NCBI GenBank assembly: GCA_964392985.1 | Contig: CAYMSF010000008.1 | Location: 23,124 to 87,123, forward strand | Direction: 5' to 3' | Origin: CAYMSF01 sp964392985 | GTDB lineage: Bacteria > Verrucomicrobiota > Lentisphaeria > Victivallales > Victivallaceae | Length of the DNA: 64,000 bases | Part shown: in pieces, positions 55,569 to 63,652 of the stretch | Numbering within the stretch: the first letter of the stretch is position 1 | Layout of the letters: each line of letters opens with the position of its first letter | Program-made: the position numbers and the translations under genes | The notes under the pieces: generated by a model | What the model was told of the DNA's origin: nothing | Database searches by the model: none | The model's input: the letters and a program-made list of their open reading frames with translations, nothing else

Positions 55569-56936
55569 ATGGCTGAATATTCTTTAACCCCGGTCACCGT
55601 ACCGAAAGTAAAAACTAAATACCGTTCCATTCAAACCGCAATTCCGGTACCGGAATCACTGCCGGTATTTGAAAAATTGAAGTCAAGTGAACCGCGTTCG
55701 ATGCTGGGACAGCCGCCGATAGTCTGGCATGAAGCGGATAATTTCACGATTTCCGACAAATGGGGGAATCGCTGGATTGACTGGTCTTCATGCGTGCTTA
55801 TCGCCAATGCCGGTCACGGCCGCCAGGAAATTAAAGATGCGCTGCACAAAATTATTGACCAGGGGCTGATTGCCACTTACGTTTTCGTCCATGAAGCGCG
55901 CGGCGAACTTACTTCGATGCTCCAGCAACTTTCGCCGGATCCGGCAAATTACCATGTGTTTTTACTCAGCACCGGTTCGGAAGCCACCGAAAACTGTATC
56001 AAGCTGGCAAAAACCTACGCCATCAGCAAACATGGCAAACATAAAAAATATATTATCTCATTTCAGAACGCATTTCACGGACGTACCTTAGGTTCACAGA
56101 TGGCCGGCGGCATGGAAAAATTGAAAACCTGGATTGTTGACGGCGACAAGACCTTTATCCAGGTACCATTCCCCGATGGATATAAAAATGAAGATACTTC
56201 ATTCGACCTCTTCCTCAAAACCATCGCGGAAAAAGGCGTTAAAGCCGAAGACATTGCCGGAGTTATTTCAGAATCTTATCAAGGCGTCGGACCGGATTTC
56301 ATGCCGGTGGAATATGCCAAAAAGCTGGAGGCATTCTGCCGTCAGCATGATATTGTGCTGATTATGGATGAAGTACAGTCCGGATTCGGACGTACCGGCA
56401 AGATGTTCTGTTTTGAACATTATGGCATCAAGCCGGACTTGATCGCCTGCGGCAAAGGCATCAGCTCATCACTGCCGATTTCAGCAGTTATTGGACGTTC
56501 AGACATTATGGGAATGTATCCTCCGGGTTCAATGACCTCGACCCATTCAGCGTCACCGCTTTGCGTTACTGCCGCCATTGAAAATCTCAAACTCATCCAG
56601 AATGAACATCTCGTCGAGAATTCCGCCAAAATGGGCAAACTTCTCTGCTCAGAACTGGAACGCATTCAGAAAAAATATCCGTCGCGGCTCGGCTGTTTCA
56701 AGGGTCTTGGACTGGTTGCCGGCATTCAGTGCGTCAAACCGGGAACAAAAACTCCTGATTCCGAAACCGCTGTCGCCATCAATCTGAAATGCCTGCAGAA
56801 GGGTCTGTTAATGTTTGCTCCGGTCGGTATCGGCGGCGAATGTCTGAAAGTGGCGCCGCCGCTCACGATTAACGAGGAAGCGTTACGCGAATCCATTCAG
56901 GTATTTGAAGAGTCCTGCGACGAAGTGCTCGGATAA
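55569..56936 (+). CDS. Class III PLP aminotransferase (GABA-transaminase-like)
   Basis: 455 residues. Motifs: STGSEATENCIKLAK, NAFHGRTLGSQ, MDEVQSGFGRTGKMF and the PLP lysine in ACGKGISSSLPIS. The fold and length match 4-aminobutyrate/ornithine-type enzymes, but the sugar-type neighbours suggest an amino-sugar or inositol-derived substrate. AAGGAG lies 9 bases before the ATG. Last gene of the ROK operon, followed by a strong terminator. Confidence 0.88.
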   Translation: MAEYSLTPVTVPKVKTKYRSIQTAIPVPESLPVFEKLKSSEPRSMLGQPPIVWHEADNFTISDKWGNRWIDWSSCVLIANAGHGRQEIKDALHKIIDQGLIATYVFVHEARGELTSMLQQLSPDPANYHVFLLSTGSEATENCIKLAKTYAISKHGKHKKYIISFQNAFHGRTLGSQMAGGMEKLKTWIVDGDKTFIQVPFPDGYKNEDTSFDLFLKTIAEKGVKAEDIAGVISESYQGVGPDFMPVEYAKKLEAFCRQHDIVLIMDEVQSGFGRTGKMFCFEHYGIKPDLIACGKGISSSLPISAVIGRSDIMGMYPPGSMTSTHSASPLCVTAAIENLKLIQNEHLVENSAKMGKLLCSELERIQKKYPSRLGCFKGLGLVAGIQCVKPGTKTPDSETAVAINLKCLQKGLLMFAPVGIGGECLKVAPPLTINEEALRESIQVFEESCDEVLG

Positions 56937-56971
56937 TAATTTAATCCGAAACAGAATCCTGACATTTTTCT

Positions 56972-57001
56972 CCGCACAGCTTTAAAACGCTGTGCGGTTT
57001 T
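56972..57001 (+). terminator. Intrinsic terminator of the ROK operon
   Basis: CCGCACAGC (56972-56980) and GCTGTGCGG (56989-56997), perfect 9-bp stem with an 8-base loop, followed by TTTT. Confidence 0.85.
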
Positions 57002-57273
57002 ATATTCTATAAGGGTGAAAATTTAAAATAGCTTGCGAAGATTTTGAGAATTGGTTCGTATTCTGAGAGGCTGCCGATACCAGGGTATCGAAGGCCTCGA
57101 AGAGTGCGAATCCAAACTCGAAAGATCGCAATCCCGCAGGCGCGGGATTGTCTTGCGCTTGTCTTTTTCCGTTCCTTCTTCAGGCGATATCCATATCGCC
57201 AATCAGTCGGATTTAAAAAAACCAATCCACAATCCTATTCATCTATTTTAAATTTTCACCATTATAGAGTATA
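57001..57273. mobile_element. 273-bp inverted-repeat element with internal hairpins, overlapping galU end
   Basis: Outer arms of 31 bases (57001-57031 and 57243-57273) are inverted copies with only a few mismatches; the inner 18 bases (GGTGAAAATTTAAAATAG) are perfect. Between them lie three perfect small hairpins: 57075-57090 (CGATACC/GGTATCG), 57129-57150 (CAATCCCGC/GCGGGATTG) and 57183-57200 (GGCGATAT/ATATCGCC). The right arm encodes the last residues and stop of galU. The 72-codon frame inside has no start signal. MITE, or structured 3' RNA. Confidence 0.55.
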
Positions 57274-58127
57274 TTTACAGTCTTGAGCCATGCCCGGATG
57301 TTCTCAGCGAATTCCGGGCGTTTCAGCGCAAATTCAACGGTAGCCTTGATAAAATCCAGTTTATTCCCGATATCATGGCGGCGTCCGTCAACCTTTAATG
57401 CGAACATAGCCTGTGACTGAAGCATAAGAGACATGGCGTCAGTGATTTGAATTTCTCCGCCTTTACCGGGCGGTGTTTTCCTCAAGAAACTGAAAATTTC
57501 CGGAGTGAATACATAACGGCTGGCTACCGCAAGATTGGAAGGGGCATTCTGCGGTTCAGGTTTTTCCACAAATTGCTTTACTTTATAGAGGTTGCCGTCA
57601 TAAACATCCGCGTCAATAACACCGTACCGGTTAGTTTTTTCCCGGGGAATCTCTTCAACCGCAACAACAGAAGCATTTACTTTGGCGGCGGCATTGACCA
57701 GTTGCGCCGTTACAGGAATGGTATCGGAACTGGTTACGGTATCGCCAAGCAAAATGGCAAAAGGTTCATCGCCGACGAAACATTCGGCATAACGCACCGC
57801 GTCTCCAAGTCCATTCAATTCCTGCTGATAGACATATTGAATATTGGCAAGGCGGTTTATCTGACGCATCTCTTCGAGCAATTTATCTTTACCGCTTGCC
57901 GCCAGACGCTGCTCCAGGCTGAATTCCGGATTAAAGTGGTCTTGAATAGCATTTTTTCCGGTGCTGATGATGATCAGAATTTCAGTGAGTCCGGCAGCCA
58001 CCGCCTCTTCAACCACATATTGAATTACCGGTTTGTCAATGAGCGGAATCATCTCTTTAGGAACCGCCTTCGTAAAAGGCAGAAATCTGGTGCCGAAACC
58101 GGCAGCGGGAATGACAGCTTTTCTCAT
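57243..58127 (-). CDS. galU: UTP-glucose-1-phosphate uridylyltransferase
   Basis: Makes UDP-glucose from glucose 1-phosphate and UTP; relatives also accept other sugar 1-phosphates. 294 residues. AAGFGTRFLPFTKAVPKEM, LLGDTVTSSD, VKQFVEKPEP and GGEIQITDA are conserved. GGAG lies 5 bases before the ATG. The last eight residues lie in an inverted-repeat arm. It follows the glucuronokinase-like gene by 8 bases, so the two are one unit. Confidence 0.94.
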   Translation of the reverse strand: MRKAVIPAAGFGTRFLPFTKAVPKEMIPLIDKPVIQYVVEEAVAAGLTEILIIISTGKNAIQDHFNPEFSLEQRLAASGKDKLLEEMRQINRLANIQYVYQQELNGLGDAVRYAECFVGDEPFAILLGDTVTSSDTIPVTAQLVNAAAKVNASVVAVEEIPREKTNRYGVIDADVYDGNLYKVKQFVEKPEPQNAPSNLAVASRYVFTPEIFSFLRKTPPGKGGEIQITDAMSLMLQSQAMFALKVDGRRHDIGNKLDFIKATVEFALKRPEFAENIRAWLKTVNILYNGENLK

Positions 58128-58135
58128 TAATGCTC

Positions 58136-59155
58136 CTAAGTCACATACTCATCTTCATGGGTGACAATTTCCGGCTTGACTACTTCAATTTTAAATTTCT
58201 TCAAGGTTTTCTTAAGTTCAGTGAACATCGCTTCGTCTTCATAAGTTCCGATAATTGCACCGCCGGAACCGGTAAACTTAGCGGAAGCGCCGACAGAACG
58301 CGCCAATTCCACCATCATCCGGTTTTTCGGGCTGATGACACAGACCTCACAACGCAGGTCAAAGTTACGATTCATCAACTGAGGGATTTTTGACAAATTG
58401 CCGGAATCCATACATTCTTTGACTTTAACCGTCAAATTTGCCCATTCATCAATTGCCGCGAGCACTTTGAGATCACCTTTTTCATAATCTTCCCGCAAAC
58501 GGCTGTGAAGAATCTCCGAACCTTCCGCCAAATCAGTACGGAATGCAATATAAATTTTCATTTCAGCCGGTATTTCAATGGCCTGATAAAGCCCATAGCC
58601 GTGCTCATCCATGTATTCCTTGTTAAAGTCCATGAATACCGGAGTATTATACGCCTGCGCCACCCGGTCCTGCAAACCCGCATCGATACCCAATTCTTCC
58701 TTCTCTACCGACAACACCAGATTCGCCAATACCGGTTTGGGAATTTCAATCTGGTAAAACCGCTTCAACGCCCGGACGGTCGCGGTAATAATCGCTGAGG
58801 AACCCGCCAAACCCAGACGATTGGGAATGGAGGTATTGTAACGCACCGTGAAATTACGGTCATCCAACTCGATTTCGTGTTCATTGCAGTAGTCATGAAA
58901 GCGCTTGATGGTTGCCTTCAACAACCGGATGCCGCCGTAATAACCATACAAGCCAACCTCTTCTGAAAGGTTCTTAACGCTAGTGAATCTGGAATGGTCA
59001 CGCAATGACGGCAGCAGTTCCAACTCCGGGGTTTCATACAGCATCACTTCCGCACAGTAATTGCTGAATACAAACGCTATTGTTTTACCGAAATAACCGT
59101 CAGAAGGATTGCCGATCAGTGCCGCACGCGGGTACGCTCTGGTTTTAATAATCAT
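58136..59155 (-). CDS. GHMP kinase, glucuronokinase-like
   Basis: 339 residues. The start RAYPRAALIGNPSDGYFGKT, the GHMP ATP loop NRLGLAGSSAIITATVRAL, VEKEELGIDAGLQDRVAQAY and FTGSGGAIIG closely recall plant glucuronokinases, which phosphorylate D-glucuronate at C1. Bacterial homologues are little studied. With galU 8 bases downstream, a glucuronate to UDP-glucuronate salvage route is likely. AAAGGA lies 5 bases before the ATG. The first 8 codons and leader are duplicated at 63070-63099. Confidence 0.85.
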   Translation of the reverse strand: MIIKTRAYPRAALIGNPSDGYFGKTIAFVFSNYCAEVMLYETPELELLPSLRDHSRFTSVKNLSEEVGLYGYYGGIRLLKATIKRFHDYCNEHEIELDDRNFTVRYNTSIPNRLGLAGSSAIITATVRALKRFYQIEIPKPVLANLVLSVEKEELGIDAGLQDRVAQAYNTPVFMDFNKEYMDEHGYGLYQAIEIPAEMKIYIAFRTDLAEGSEILHSRLREDYEKGDLKVLAAIDEWANLTVKVKECMDSGNLSKIPQLMNRNFDLRCEVCVISPKNRMMVELARSVGASAKFTGSGGAIIGTYEDEAMFTELKKTLKKFKIEVVKPEIVTHEDEYVT

Positions 59156-59162
59156 TGTTGTC
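59133..59162. repeat. 30-bp direct repeat, left copy (start of glucuronokinase gene)
   Basis: Starts TACGCTCTGGTTTTAATAAT and ends ATTGTTGTC. It matches 63070-63099 at 29 of 30 positions, same orientation, with no similarity beyond the ends. The two copies enclose 3.9 kb of small accessory genes. Confidence 0.85.
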
Positions 59163-59221
59163 CTTTTTGCTATAAAAAAATATAGATTTATTTTGTGATT
59201 TTACAAATAGCTGAAAATAAA

Positions 59222-59258
59222 ACTTTTATAACTTAAAACTCAGGTATGGCGCCGATTA
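59222..59258. repeat. Intergenic module, tail part (copy D)
   Basis: TTTTATAACTTAAAA, TCAGG, ATG and CGCC words match the tail of copy B at 61671-61706 in the same orientation, with few differences. Upstream of the glucuronokinase gene. Confidence 0.6.
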
Positions 59259-59275
59259 CACATGGACTGATTACA

Positions 59276-59734
59276 CTAAAATCCATCAGAAACGCAACCT
59301 TTGTGTTGGCGTTGAGCTTTTAACCAATTAATGTAGACAACCCACTCATTCCATAAATTGTTCGCCGGAATTACATAATGATCGGACAACAAGTGGGAAA
59401 TATGCTTGACGCTCGGAGAATCGTCGCCATATTTCATCAATACCACTTTATGATCTGTCTTTGAGATAATCTCATTATTAATCTCATACCCGTCTTTCCC
59501 TATATATAAAGAAACTAAGCCTGAAAACGGTACAGACGCAAAACCATTCGAGTCTGTTTTACATAACTGTTTCTCATTTGACCAAAGCATATTTTGTTGA
59601 TATGCCGCAATCATTGCGCCCTGAATTGGCTTGTCATTCGCATCGACCACCCATACATTTTTCGAGCAACATCCAGTCAAGATTACGAGAATGACCATGC
59701 AATAAATTTTTTGCAATTTTGGAGAAAATATCAT
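59276..59734 (-). CDS. Lipoprotein with carboxypeptidase-regulatory-like domain
   Basis: About 152 residues from ATG 59734; GTG 59746 is an alternative. A lipobox LTGC ends the signal peptide (MVILVILTGCC), so the protein is lipid-anchored. The domain VWVVDANDKPIQGAMIAAYQ, KTDSNGFASVPF and SLYIGKDGYE is a small beta fold of the carboxypeptidase-regulatory/transthyretin type. The tail is helical. No enzymatic motif. Part of the accessory block. Confidence 0.72.
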   Translation of the reverse strand: MIFSPKLQKIYCMVILVILTGCCSKNVWVVDANDKPIQGAMIAAYQQNMLWSNEKQLCKTDSNGFASVPFSGLVSLYIGKDGYEINNEIISKTDHKVVLMKYGDDSPSVKHISHLLSDHYVIPANNLWNEWVVYINWLKAQRQHKGCVSDGF

Positions 59735-59884
59735 AGACGCTCTCACTACTGTAATGCTCCCCGTTTGTCAACAATACTTGCGGTTTGTCGTTCTTCCTGC
59801 TGGCAGAAAGCAAAGAAACTCAAAATGATGGAATGTAAATAGCTCCATTTATTATGATGAACATGAAAGATACGGGGCATTATT

Positions 59885-60328
59885 TTATATACCTCCTGGA
59901 ACTGGCTGTTGCTGATTCTTTAATTCTTTTAATTGCTTATTGGTGTAAAATCGCAATGAACTCACTGTGTTGGTATTGCCCGGAGCAAATTTCTTATCAA
60001 AAACAATTACAGGCCCATAAATATAACCATTAAGCTTGCCAAAGGAAGACAGGCTTTGAACTATCGTTAAAGAATATCCTTTGCCCTTATAGCAAACTGT
60101 TCCTCCATCCATCAAAGCATAACTCTCGTCAAATTTTATATTTTTGGGTTTCCTGCCTTGAAGAACGCAAATAAAATCTTCATTCGCCTCTCTGATTATT
60201 TGCGCATCCAACTCTGGCAGAGCGGATAAATCCACCAAAGCAAACGGCCCATCCTGAATCAACTGTTCTGCCGCACAAGTGATTGATGCTGAAAACAAAC
60301 AGGCTAAAATTAATAGAATATTACGCAT
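59885..60328 (-). CDS. Secreted small protein of unknown function
   Basis: 147 residues with a signal peptide (ILLILACLFSASITCA, cleavage near CAA-EQ). The mature part is mixed alpha/beta with two cysteines that could pair, and ends in a Gln-rich QLKELKNQQQPVPGGI. AAAGGA lies 9 bases before the ATG. No recognisable family. It starts 25 bases beyond the stop of the membrane-protein gene upstream and is probably co-transcribed. Confidence 0.65.
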   Translation of the reverse strand: MRNILLILACLFSASITCAAEQLIQDGPFALVDLSALPELDAQIIREANEDFICVLQGRKPKNIKFDESYALMDGGTVCYKGKGYSLTIVQSLSSFGKLNGYIYGPVIVFDKKFAPGNTNTVSSLRFYTNKQLKELKNQQQPVPGGI

Positions 60329-60352
60329 GGAATGAATTCCTTTTATTTTGAG

Positions 60353-60970
60353 TTAAAGTAACAGAAAAACTAGATACACAGCCAAGAAATACAGTCCGCC
60401 TGCAAGTATAACCACGAATAGGATTGCTGCGCCCAACCGGATTAGTGTTTTCCTATTCCACGCTGAACGGTAGAACATTTTGCTCAGTAATTTCAAAACA
60501 TCCGGCAGGATGAACAGGTATGCAAGAAGCCATATCCCCCACCATGCACATGCAACCCAGCGCCATCCATCAAAAGACCGTACAACCCACCACCATCCAT
60601 GAACATACCATATTGCCAACAGAGTCACAAAAGCAAACAGCAAATAAAACAATACCTCACGGATGCGGTTTTGCCATCGTTCCTGTCTGCCGGGCAATAT
60701 ACGATGCAAGATAAAGGGCAGCAAAAGCAGAATAACATTTATCAAAACCATATAGTCAACTTTAACATATCCGGAGAAAAGCGGTTTCTCGATGCAAACT
60801 GCCTGAAATGGAAAACCATACGTGAATAACGTCGGTCCCATCATAACATAGACTATCGTTCTAGGCATGGCGATTGCGATAAGCAGAATCCCTGTAATCA
60901 CAATTGACCAGTATATTCTATTTTTCAATGCCTGTTTCATTGTAATCGGTGTGTATTCGGTACCGTGCAT
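60353..60970 (-). CDS. Multi-pass membrane protein of unknown function
   Basis: 205 residues with about five hydrophobic helices and a Trp-rich centre (YVHGWWWVVRSFDGWRWVACA). The ATG lies in repeat module A and gives the N-terminus MHGTEYTPIT; ATG 60940 is the alternative. No Shine-Dalgarno at either. The family is not recognised. The same MHGT-E/D-Y start appears without a long frame in modules B and C. Confidence 0.62.
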   Translation of the reverse strand: MHGTEYTPITMKQALKNRIYWSIVITGILLIAIAMPRTIVYVMMGPTLFTYGFPFQAVCIEKPLFSGYVKVDYMVLINVILLLLPFILHRILPGRQERWQNRIREVLFYLLFAFVTLLAIWYVHGWWWVVRSFDGWRWVACAWWGIWLLAYLFILPDVLKLLSKMFYRSAWNRKTLIRLGAAILFVVILAGGLYFLAVYLVFLLL

Positions 60971-61014
60971 AAGTTTTCATTTCTAAATATATTCAATCTA
61001 AGACTATTACAATA
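60952..61014. repeat. Intergenic promoter/leader module, copy A
   Basis: 63 bases identical to 61576-61638 except at two positions. It includes GCATAAGTTTTCATTTCTAA. On the minus strand it ends in ATGCACGG, the start of the MHGTEY frame. Confidence 0.9.
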
Positions 61015-61070
61015 CCCCATCAAAGCTAACGTTAAACCCAAATATTAAGTAACGCAAATACTGAGATATG

Positions 61071-61556
61071 CTAATCAATATTTCGCAGGGGAGCATTTTG
61101 TATCATCTTTTCTGTTTTGTAGAATACGTTGTCAAATATTTCTTTTGTCTTATCAGAAGATTTATATTTTCTCCACATTGGCAATTTGCCGTTATATTGT
61201 CTAATAATAGGCTTTTCTTTCACCCAAAAACTCCAAGCTTTCTGTGATAGCCTTATGCATATTTCACGATCTCTGCATTTGAGTGTTAAAAATAAACTTG
61301 TCAACCCTGGATATTGTTGATCATCGAATTTTTCAAATGATAAATTCTTAATGATTTTCTCCAGAGATAAAATATCCTCCTGTGGTAATTTAATATCCCG
61401 ATAAGTAAGAAAATTTTCAGTATTAGTATGAATTAAATCGTACTGAACTTTTTCTTTTAATTCATTGTTGTTGTCATTATTACATGATTGGAAACATATC
61501 AAGATTAGCATTGCCAATAATGTAAAAATGATTTTATTTATTCTGCCTTGCCTCAT
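61071..61556 (-). CDS. Putative lipoprotein, unknown
   Basis: 161 residues. The signal segment IIFTLLAMLILICFQSC ends in a loose lipobox (FQSC), followed by an Asn-rich linker CNNDNNNELKEK. The rest is charged and mostly helical with KCRDREICIRLSQKAWSFWV. I recognise no family. It starts 20 bases beyond module B, which should carry its promoter. Confidence 0.62.
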   Translation of the reverse strand: MRQGRINKIIFTLLAMLILICFQSCNNDNNNELKEKVQYDLIHTNTENFLTYRDIKLPQEDILSLEKIIKNLSFEKFDDQQYPGLTSLFLTLKCRDREICIRLSQKAWSFWVKEKPIIRQYNGKLPMWRKYKSSDKTKEIFDNVFYKTEKMIQNAPLRNID

Positions 61557-61575
61557 TCTAACAACACCCCATTAT

Positions 61576-61706
61576 TGTATTCAGTGCCGTGCATAAGTTT
61601 TCATTTCTAAATATATTCAATCTAAGACTATTACAATAATACCAGATAATTATTACTCAACAAAATAAATATTTTATAACTTAAAAATCAGGCATGACGC
61701 CAATTA
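61576..61706. repeat. Intergenic promoter/leader module, copy B (longest)
   Basis: The head (61576-61638) matches copy A, the middle with TTACTCAACAAAATAAAT (about 61648-61670) matches copy C, and the tail (61671-61706) matches copy D. On the minus strand it yields MHGTEYNN, closed after 13 codons. Confidence 0.85.
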
Positions 61707-61775
61707 TTCTTTTCCGCGATTAAACAAAAAAGCGCGACGAATTCTAGCTTTCGATTACTTGCGCTCATTTTAACA

Positions 61776-62933
61776 TTATTTTTCGGGTGAAGACTGCTCA
61801 AAAAGGGGAAATTCGCGATATTGCTCTACGGCGGCGGGAATTTTGCCGGATGCCAAATACAACTTGTTATTTTTGTAGTCGAAAATTGCACTGTAAATAT
61901 TACAACTAAGCATTACGCTTTTATTACGGAGAACAGTTTTCATATTTTCAACGTTGGACGGATTAATCTTGCGCGCAATGTCGTCTAAAATGCAGCGCCC
62001 CGGCATTTTAATGCCATACCATAAATTGTTATCAGCGGTGATTATACCATTCTCGGCATTGCGTTGCCTGATTTCGATTTTGCTGTTACGCTCAAAAATC
62101 GCGCTTTCTCCAGTTTTTCCATCGCTGAGCGCTATGCAGAATGGCATACCTTGCGGCATGGTCATGATTGCCTCTTTGGCCTTTCCAAAATCGTCGCAAG
62201 TTTCGGCAATTTCACGCATCTTGATAAAAATTGGCATTTTGCATTCGTTTCTGGCGAAGCCGACTTGGTTGAAGCTCAATGCTACTCCTTTTTCATTGAT
62301 TATATCCAGTGCGCCGATCAAACCGGGAAAACCAAGATGGACTGTCGCGAAGCGTCCTTTGGCGCTTGCCGTTCTGAAAATTGTGATCAGGTGATTGCCA
62401 ATTCCCCCAAGATTATCCCAATCCAGATTGTGAGCGTGCAATACCCGATTGTTATTGGAAACTATCACAGTGCGGCAACCTGCACTACTGAGCCCAATAT
62501 CAAGGAAAGTATTGCCCAGCATCAAAGTGACCGGATTAGTGCCGGATGCTTGCGCGACACCAGAAATTTCGCGCTCCCAGCGTGGCGAAATCAGCGTGAA
62601 AATTTTATTGGCTTTAGCAGAGTATTGGGCAAGTCGTTCAGAATCATTTCCGCAAATGATGAGCTTGATATATATTTTTTCCAGCAACTTAATTGAATAT
62701 TTAAACTCACGTCCATGTGTCATCCCCATTGATTCAGCGTCACCGGATAAATAAACGGTGGTCGGCGATGGCGTTGGCAATAACGAAAATACTACATTTC
62801 TGAAAGTCTCTCTCGCCTGGGGAACAGCGCCGATTGTCGCAAGCACTATAATAATCGTCAAATAAATAGCCAATCGGCGTTTGCTGCCAAAAGTTCGTTC
62901 CATTCTGGTTTTTTTGTTCACATTTGCGGTCAT
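61776..62933 (-). CDS. C45-type acyltransferase/peptidase-like Ntn hydrolase, membrane-anchored
   Basis: About 385 residues from ATG 62933. A signal anchor (AIYLTIIIVLATIGAVPQA) precedes a domain like the C45 / acyl-CoA:6-aminopenicillanate acyltransferase family: AGC-R near residue 155, where the Cys would be the N-terminal nucleophile, then LHAHNLDW, FPGLIGALDIINEKGVALS and GIITADNNLW. Likely hydrolyses or transfers an amide-linked acyl group outside the cytoplasm. Confidence 0.75.
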   Translation of the reverse strand: MTANVNKKTRMERTFGSKRRLAIYLTIIIVLATIGAVPQARETFRNVVFSLLPTPSPTTVYLSGDAESMGMTHGREFKYSIKLLEKIYIKLIICGNDSERLAQYSAKANKIFTLISPRWEREISGVAQASGTNPVTLMLGNTFLDIGLSSAGCRTVIVSNNNRVLHAHNLDWDNLGGIGNHLITIFRTASAKGRFATVHLGFPGLIGALDIINEKGVALSFNQVGFARNECKMPIFIKMREIAETCDDFGKAKEAIMTMPQGMPFCIALSDGKTGESAIFERNSKIEIRQRNAENGIITADNNLWYGIKMPGRCILDDIARKINPSNVENMKTVLRNKSVMLSCNIYSAIFDYKNNKLYLASGKIPAAVEQYREFPLFEQSSPEK

Positions 62934-63050
62934 AAGTATTCTCAATAGTTTGCAATCTTAACGTAATGATTATTCACGGTTTGGACTAGAGTCAATATCT
63001 TGTTTTCCTGCTCAGCTTGCGGCTCGATCATCTCGGATTTGTTCTCAACC

Positions 63051-63092
63051 TTAATGCGCCAATGTAATATACGCTCTGGTTTTTATAATCAT
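63051..63092 (-). pseudogene. Truncated duplicate of the glucuronokinase start
   Basis: The frame MIIKTRAY repeats the first 8 residues of the gene at 58136-59155 together with its ACAACA leader, then diverges (ITLAH) and stops after 13 codons. Confidence 0.75.
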
Positions 63093-63099
63093 TGTTGTC
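63070..63099. repeat. 30-bp direct repeat, right copy
   Basis: Partner of 59133-59162 (29 of 30 identical, same orientation). It marks the right border of the 3.9-kb block. Confidence 0.85.
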
Positions 63100-63145
63100 T
63101 ATTCAATTTCCAGCCCTGTCGTTTGGCTTGCGCCTGTTCCAAAAA

Positions 63146-63652
63146 TTATCGTTGCCTTTTAAAAAACAATTCTTTGAACAATAAAATAATTGCCAACAAT
63201 AAAACTGAGAATGCAATATATGCAATAGTTTTTGATGCCAATGATTCTTCTATATCATAGTTTGGCATAATCCCTAATTTATAAATTGGCGCTACAAAAA
63301 TTAGTGAAATAATACCTGCCATAGTTAAATTAATCATCATAACAATCAGACAATGCAAAGTAAATTTTAAAGAGCCTGTTGATTTAAAAAAAACTTTGTG
63401 GTCAAAACAAAGAAGCAGAAAACATGGCAATAACATCAAATCGAGAAATGTAAGATGTTTTGGGTAAAGATCAGCAGCACTTGAATGAAGCCTCATTAAT
63501 AGCTCAGTAGATCCTCTTATTTCATCTGAAGTCTTCATGTAATAAGTTAAAGTGAGATACCTCAATGATTCAAGCAAAGAACCTAAAACTAATGAAAAAC
63601 CAATTAACAAAATAAGCATCACTAATTTTTGTATTATTGTTTTTATCTTCAC
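63146..63652 (-). CDS. Four-helix membrane protein of unknown function
   Basis: 168 residues with about four transmembrane helices (LVMLILLIGFSLVLGSLL, FLDLMLLPCFLLLCF, LIVMMINLTMAGIISLIFV, IAYIAFSVLLLAIILLF). Starts at GTG with GGGGGG a few bases upstream. No family recognised. Strongly AT-rich, like the rest of the block. Confidence 0.65.
   Translation of the reverse strand: MKIKTIIQKLVMLILLIGFSLVLGSLLESLRYLTLTYYMKTSDEIRGSTELLMRLHSSAADLYPKHLTFLDLMLLPCFLLLCFDHKVFFKSTGSLKFTLHCLIVMMINLTMAGIISLIFVAPIYKLGIMPNYDIEESLASKTIAYIAFSVLLLAIILLFKELFFKRQR

Noticed and set aside
57007..57225. 72-codon minus-strand frame inside the inverted-repeat element
   Set aside because: No start signal, and the basic, irregular composition is explained by the hairpin sequences.
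57447..58130. 227-codon plus-strand frame antisense to galU
   Set aside because: Shadow frame without Shine-Dalgarno; galU is certain.
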